From contig CAIVSY010000111.1 in assembly GCA_903908715.1 (NCBI GenBank), forward strand, positions 1-58,654: a stretch of DNA of 58,654 nucleotides, read 5' to 3'. Source of the DNA: an uncultured bacterium (GTDB lineage: Bacteria > Verrucomicrobiota > Kiritimatiellia > CAIKKV01 > CAITUY01). The notes below the pieces were generated by a model. The model did not search any database. It was not told the origin of the DNA and saw only the letters and a program-made list of their open reading frames with translations. The position numbers and the translations under genes are program-made. This document shows, piece by piece, positions 54,495 to 58,654 of this stretch (positions are counted from its first letter, which is position 1; every line of letters starts with the position of its first letter).

Positions 54495-54680
54495 TCACTG
54501 GGCTAACAGGATGAAACCACCGGCTAAGAACAAGGCCAGCCCCACCACCCAGCCGGATAGGGAGAAACCGGGGAACAGCACCTGTGTCACCACAAGGACC
54601 ATCAGGGCAACCCCGATCAGGAAGCCCCCAAGCAACTTTGAACGCATGAAACGCGACCAATACCGCAACCTCGGCGTCAC
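54495..54680 (-). CDS. Small two-helix membrane protein
   Basis: About 61 residues from a GTG preceded by GGAGGTGAGG, with two hydrophobic segments (LLGGFLIGVALMVLVVTQVL and WVVGLALFLAGGFILL). Family unknown. It is 15 bp upstream of birA and probably co-transcribed. An internal ATG at 54647 is a possible alternative start. Confidence 0.5.
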   Translation of the reverse strand: MTPRLRYWSRFMRSKLLGGFLIGVALMVLVVTQVLFPGFSLSGWVVGLALFLAGGFILLAQ

Positions 54681-54831
54681 AAGACCCCTCACCTCCACCG
54701 CAGGATCGGTATGCGATCCCCATGCGGCATGAAAGGAAATCTAGCCCAGCCTCCCGCGGATGCCCAGCGGAATCTTTCCACAATTTTTCCACCAGGGTAC
54801 CATCCGCCTGAAGGCGGGGAAACCGCGGATC

Positions 54832-56262
54832 TCAGCCTCCGGATAACTCCCTGCGCGCTGCCGTGACAATGCCCTGGAGCGCCCGGTCAAGCCCGGACTC
54901 AAGCGGCACCACCGTATGGCTTGCCAGGATCCGATCCTTGGCCTCGCGGCAGCGTTCCTCCATCGAGCGGGCGCCGCCGTCAAACCACGCCTGGTAATAG
55001 TCCCGATCGAGAAGTCGCGGAAACCACAGTTCCTGCCGGAAATGCTCCGCCGTGTGCGGATGATCAATGAATTTCCCGCCCGGCCCCATCTCCTCCAGGA
55101 TATCCAGCCCGAGCGTCTCGTCACTGACCTCAACCCCCCGCATGACGCTCTGTATGTAGGAGATGATCTCGTCCTGCAGCATCAGCATGTCAAGCGAGGT
55201 GGCCTGGTCCACACCGGAAATTCCCATGTGCCCGAAGATGTCGGCGCCCGCCGCCGCCCCCATCGACAAGGTCACCCCCGCTTCGAGCCCGGCCTGGGCA
55301 TCGGGACGTTTGGCATCGGTCAGCCCCACGTTGATATAGACCGGCAACCCATAGGACTTGCCCATCTGCGTCATCGCAACCCCGTAGATCGCCTGCTCAG
55401 GTCCGGAAAAGATCATCTGGGTCGTCCGCATGTCAAACGCATGACAAATTCCACCATAACAGACCGGCATGCCGGACCGGATCAACTGGGTAATGCAGAC
55501 CCCGGCCAGGATCTCGGCGTTCTCCTGCGCCATCGTTCCGGCCAGTGTCACCGGCGCCGTCAATCCCTGCTGGGCCATCGGCCCGATCGGAACGGGCAGG
55601 TTGAGGCGCGCCGTCTCGTACAGCAGATCGATGCCATTGTACGGGAATCGCAGCGGGCTGATGGGCTCGAGGAATGGATAACAGACCGGCTTTCTCTCCG
55701 CCTCGGCCGCACTCCCGCGCAGGGCAATGAGCGCCTCTATGATAAACCTCGCGCTGGCCCGGTCATGAAACCAGAAGGTGATGGGCTTGGTGGTGTTGCG
55801 CAGCATCGTGACCATCACCTCCACACAACGCCATTCGACAGGCAGTTCATGCGGATCGGCCATGGCGCCCGGAATGTTGATGGAAGAGAGTCCGTCGGCG
55901 AACCGGGTGGCCGTGGCCACATCCTGTAACGTGGCGAAACGCCGCTGCCCACCAGGCGTTTCGACCCACGAGGCCTCCCCGGCAATGCTGTTGAAATTGC
56001 GCTCCCCGGCCCCGAAAACAGCCTTGCGGGTCTCGTCACGGCCATAGAGCGTGAACTTCTTCCCCGCCTGCCCGACCAGCCGCATAACCAGTTCCGGCGG
56101 GATGCGGACCCGCTGGGCGGCGCGGTCGACCTTCGCCCCGGCCTCGGAAAAACGGTTGAGCATCTCGGCATGGGGCACCTCGACGCCCACGCGCTCAAGA
56201 ATCCGCAGCGAGGCCTCATGGACCCGCTGAACCTGTTGATCTGTCAATACACGGCTGTACAT
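54832..56262 (-). CDS. MttB-family trimethylamine methyltransferase homologue (non-pyrrolysine)
   Basis: A 476-residue member of the MttB superfamily (TIM barrel). Typical segments include MYSRVLTDQQVQRVHEASLR, LSSINIPGAM, PLRFPYNGIDLLY and GADIFGHMGISGVDQATSLD. Archaeal MttB carries pyrrolysine at an in-frame UAG; here the frame has no UAG, so it belongs to the non-pyrrolysine group, some of which demethylate glycine betaine, proline betaine or carnitine with a corrinoid protein. No corrinoid protein gene is adjacent. GGAGGAATC precedes ATG 56262. It follows a GH4 gene by 12 bp. Confidence 0.85.
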   Translation of the reverse strand: MYSRVLTDQQVQRVHEASLRILERVGVEVPHAEMLNRFSEAGAKVDRAAQRVRIPPELVMRLVGQAGKKFTLYGRDETRKAVFGAGERNFNSIAGEASWVETPGGQRRFATLQDVATATRFADGLSSINIPGAMADPHELPVEWRCVEVMVTMLRNTTKPITFWFHDRASARFIIEALIALRGSAAEAERKPVCYPFLEPISPLRFPYNGIDLLYETARLNLPVPIGPMAQQGLTAPVTLAGTMAQENAEILAGVCITQLIRSGMPVCYGGICHAFDMRTTQMIFSGPEQAIYGVAMTQMGKSYGLPVYINVGLTDAKRPDAQAGLEAGVTLSMGAAAGADIFGHMGISGVDQATSLDMLMLQDEIISYIQSVMRGVEVSDETLGLDILEEMGPGGKFIDHPHTAEHFRQELWFPRLLDRDYYQAWFDGGARSMEERCREAKDRILASHTVVPLESGLDRALQGIVTAARRELSGG

Positions 56263-56274
56263 GATTCCTCCTGC

Positions 56275-57651
56275 CTATTCTGCACGGAACTGCGGCAGAT
56301 AGGCCGCCTGCACATGAAGAAGTTCATCCGCCAGCTTCCCCGCAAGCTCGATCGAGGGCAGGCACCCGTCCAAAAAGAGAGCCTGCATGAATTTCCCGCG
56401 ACTGCCCTCCAGGGCCGCCTCAACCACCAGCTCGACCCACTCGAAACGGGAGGCGAGCGTAGCCGCAGGACCATGGGGCATCGGCTCCTGCAACAGGGGC
56501 CGCACCCCGGCCGATGTTATCAGGCAGGGACATTCGACAATGGCCCCTTCGGGCAGGTTGGGAATCTGACCCTCGTTGGGAACATTGGCGGAAAAAACCC
56601 GCGGTTCATCGCGCCGGATGCATTCGATGATCTCCGTGACCTGCTCATGCTCCCCGACGATATGATCGAAGTAATCGGAAGGCAGCGGATCCTTTGAAAG
56701 GGCCAACTCGCTCATCTGCGCGAACAGCTCGTCACCAAACGCGATGGTGCCCTCGAAACTGTAGGCGTCCACCCCCAGCGTCTTCCCGTAGTAACTGCCT
56801 TCCTTCGCGAAGAGATACGGGAAAAACTCGGTGATATGCCGGTCCATGACGGCAGGAAAGGCCCCGAAGGCTTCGGTCAACTGCCAGGCAAAAGGATCAC
56901 CGATGGCCTCGAACGGATTGCCTCTCTGCGCACTGCCGTCCTCGGCAAAGCGCCGTCCCACCTGGTCAGGCTGGATCGCATCAAGCTTCGCACGGGCCAC
57001 GCGCCGCAACGCCGGCATAAGGTCGCGGCCCGCCTCGCGCAAGGCAACGAACCACGTCAGGTGGTTCATCCCGACCGCTGTATAGCCCAGCCGGGCGGGA
57101 TCCACCCCGAGCGTCACGGCAAGCTGGCCGGCAACATGGAAAACCCCATGGCATAGACCGATCATCGGCGCCCCTGTGGCCTTGCGCACCCCGCGGCAGA
57201 CCGCACTCATCGGGTTGCCGTAGTTGAAGAACACCGCATCAGGACAAAGCTCTATCACATCGCGGGCAATATCGACCATTGCGGGAATCATGCGCAGGGC
57301 ACGCGAGGCGCCGCCCGTCATGACGCTGTCACCCACAGGCTGGTACACACCATAACGGCGGGGCACAAACACATCCTGTTCCCAGGCCCGCCGCCCGCCC
57401 ACGCCGATCGTGCAGATGACCGCCGTCGCCCCCTGGAGCGCTTCGCGACGGTCCGTCGAAGCCGTCACACGGATCTCAGCCTTGCGCGCGGCCACCATCT
57501 TCCTGGCGAGCCCCTCGGCCACCGCCAGCGCCGCCGGATCGATGTCAACCAGCGCCAATTCCGCATCCCACTTGCGCAACAGGATATCGGCCAGCAACCC
57601 GCGCGTGAACATCGCGCTGCCGGCCCCGATCAATACAATTTTCTCCCTCAT
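56275..57651 (-). CDS. Glycoside hydrolase family 4
   Basis: A 458-residue NAD+ and Mn2+-dependent glycosidase (alpha-glucosidase/alpha-galactosidase/alpha-glucuronidase group). The Rossmann start KIVLIGAGSAMFTRGLLADI, the FNYGNPMS motif and the metal-ligand Cys-His in GLCHGVFH are visible, as are GMNHLTW and the later metal His. The mechanism oxidises C3 of the sugar, so substrates of either anomer are possible; the specificity is unknown. It is intracellular. ATG 57651 has GGGAGAGCGAAG upstream. The divergent AraC-type gene is probably its regulator. Confidence 0.9.
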   Translation of the reverse strand: MREKIVLIGAGSAMFTRGLLADILLRKWDAELALVDIDPAALAVAEGLARKMVAARKAEIRVTASTDRREALQGATAVICTIGVGGRRAWEQDVFVPRRYGVYQPVGDSVMTGGASRALRMIPAMVDIARDVIELCPDAVFFNYGNPMSAVCRGVRKATGAPMIGLCHGVFHVAGQLAVTLGVDPARLGYTAVGMNHLTWFVALREAGRDLMPALRRVARAKLDAIQPDQVGRRFAEDGSAQRGNPFEAIGDPFAWQLTEAFGAFPAVMDRHITEFFPYLFAKEGSYYGKTLGVDAYSFEGTIAFGDELFAQMSELALSKDPLPSDYFDHIVGEHEQVTEIIECIRRDEPRVFSANVPNEGQIPNLPEGAIVECPCLITSAGVRPLLQEPMPHGPAATLASRFEWVELVVEAALEGSRGKFMQALFLDGCLPSIELAGKLADELLHVQAAYLPQFRAE

Positions 57652-57754
57652 GCTTCGCTCTCCCTTTCCCGTTCCGACCCCGCCCTGCAAGGGCGTCACC
57701 GCCTGATCCAGTCACCTTCTGATCCCGTCATCATGCCCGGCCGCCCCGCACATG

Positions 57755-57772
57755 ACAACCGTTTGCCGTTGT
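57755..57772. promoter_or_regulatory. Dyad in the GH4-AraC divergent intergenic region
   Basis: ACAAC (57755-57759) and GTTGT (57768-57772) flank 8 bp, next to TATAAA at 57772. This could be an operator and -10 region in the 155-bp gap between the GH4 gene and the AraC-type gene. The evidence is limited to the dyad and its position. Confidence 0.3.
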
Positions 57773-57806
57773 ATAAAACAGGGAGAGAGTTGTATGTTTC
57801 CGCACC

Positions 57807-58654
57807 GTGAAAACCCAACGCACACCCGGCAGGACCTCACCCGGCAAAGGCAGGCGGATCGCCGACCCGGTCCAGCTCCGGTCCATTCCCGTCAGCGCCG
57901 CCATGCCTCTCAAGTCCTTTCACGGAACCTATGACGCCCCCACGCGCAAGCCGGTGTTCGACATGCACTACGCCGTGGAAACCGGTGTGGTCCTCAAGGG
58001 CAGGATGCGGCGTTTCTTTGACGGTGTTCGGCAGGACTGCGGCCCCGGTGATATCTGGTTCTGCGGCCTTCTGGAACCGCACGGCATGCAGATCCTCGAG
58101 GCGCCTTGCGAAGTCTTCGTGTTTGTCGCATGGCCCCCCATGTTCCGCGAGGCCCGGTTTCCCGAAGCCCCGTCCCTGAACTGGATGGCGCCGTTCCTCC
58201 TTCCCCCGTCAAAACGGCCGCGCGCAACACCAGCCGAACGCAGACAGGCCCTGCAACAAGTCAACCGCTTCCTCACAACCTCCGGACTCCCGGATGCCGG
58301 ACGGCCGGTTCTGCTGCGCCTGTCCCTCCTGGAAATCCTGCTCCCGCTTGCCCTGCGCGCCAGCCCCGATGCCGAACATGCGACACAGGAAACCGCATCC
58401 TCCAACCGCCTGGCTCCGGCCTTGAACCTGCTGGAAAACAGCCGGCAAAGGATCTCCCTGGATGCGGCCGCACGCGCTTGCGCCATGAACCGTGACGCCT
58501 TCGCCCGCGAGTTCCACTCCCTGATGGGACTGAGCTTTATCCAGCTCAATCTCCGGCACCGGCTCAACGGCGTAGCCGGCGCACTCGCCTCCGGCGACGC
58601 ACCCGTCAAAGCCCTCGCACGTGACTGGGGCTTTACCGACAGCAGCCATCTCGA
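57807..58654 (+). CDS. AraC-family transcriptional regulator (3' end cut by the window)
   Basis: The open frame from GTG 57807 (or ATG 57903) continues to the window end. The N-terminal part looks like a cupin sensor (VFDMHYAVETGVVLKGRMRR, GPGDIWFCGLLEPHGM). The C-terminal part has both AraC helix-turn-helix halves: RISLDAAARACAMNRDAFAR, EFHSLMGLSFIQLNLRHRLN, then DWGFTDSSHL. It is divergent from the GH4 and MttB-like genes, suggesting sugar-responsive control of them. The start codon is uncertain because neither candidate has a good ribosome-binding site. Confidence 0.8.
   Translation, partial: MKTQRTPGRTSPGKGRRIADPVQLRSIPVSAAMPLKSFHGTYDAPTRKPVFDMHYAVETGVVLKGRMRRFFDGVRQDCGPGDIWFCGLLEPHGMQILEAPCEVFVFVAWPPMFREARFPEAPSLNWMAPFLLPPSKRPRATPAERRQALQQVNRFLTTSGLPDAGRPVLLRLSLLEILLPLALRASPDAEHATQETASSNRLAPALNLLENSRQRISLDAAARACAMNRDAFAREFHSLMGLSFIQLNLRHRLNGVAGALASGDAPVKALARDWGFTDSSHL

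Noticed and set aside
54832-56262. Pyrrolysine-containing MttB
   Set aside because: The frame is uninterrupted from ATG to stop with no in-frame UAG, and no pyl genes are present.

Overview
The window is about 58.7 kb of GC-rich bacterial DNA, with nearly all genes on the minus strand. The gene content suggests a free-living Gram-negative of the PVC superphylum, most like Kiritimatiellota, Lentisphaerota or Verrucomicrobiota. That content is: many Gfo/Idh/MocA dehydrogenases, uroporphyrinogen-decarboxylase-like and MttB-like methyltransferase homologues, very large secreted LamG/thrombospondin-3 proteins, and several families of intergenic repeats. The assignment is inference from gene content; there is no rRNA gene in the window.

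Layout. 0-12.7 kb: a ten-gene minus-strand catabolic operon (11923 down to 1294) of three Gfo/Idh oxidoreductases, a D-2-hydroxyacid dehydrogenase, a class III aminotransferase, an M20 amidohydrolase, a zinc alcohol dehydrogenase, a fumarylacetoacetase-fold hydrolase, KDG kinase and KDPG aldolase. It is divergent from a TetR regulator and convergent with an unusual SDR epimerase. It looks like a route that takes a modified (possibly N-acylated amino) sugar or cyclitol to 2-keto-3-deoxygluconate and on to pyruvate plus glyceraldehyde-3-phosphate. 12.7-20.1 kb: an accessory region between this cluster and a tRNA-Gly(CCC) gene. It holds two UroD-family proteins, an SGNH hydrolase, a RelE/antitoxin pair, a BrnT/BrnA pair with a nonsense-interrupted toxin, a low-GC Sel1 unit and a secreted protein, all in one orientation. 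Several are followed directly by 50-90 bp imperfect inverted repeats resembling integron attC sites, so the region may be an integrase-less cassette array. No integrase is in the window.

20.2-28.4 kb: housekeeping genes on the minus strand: PfkB kinase, aroQ, ricT, holB, tmk (a tightly overlapping operon), cysS, ispF and aspS. Repeats have invaded the gaps, the inside of cysS and the 3' end of aspS. 28.2-31.2 kb: a frameshifted four-helix-bundle gene, an L,D-transpeptidase with LysM, and a poly-Ser lipoprotein. 31.2-50.4 kb: a three-gene secretome operon of an M6 metalloprotease with NHL repeats, a coiled-coil lipoprotein, and a 4420-residue protein with four LamG domains, an embedded matrixin-type protease and many bacterial TSP3 repeats. 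The two large proteins share a similar C-terminal module.

50.4-58.65 kb: a repeat-rich gap, then a BepA-like M48 protease, a GAF/degenerate GGDEF protein, biotin-protein ligase, a small membrane protein, an MttB-family protein (no in-frame UAG), a GH4 glycosidase, and a divergent AraC-type regulator cut off by the window end.
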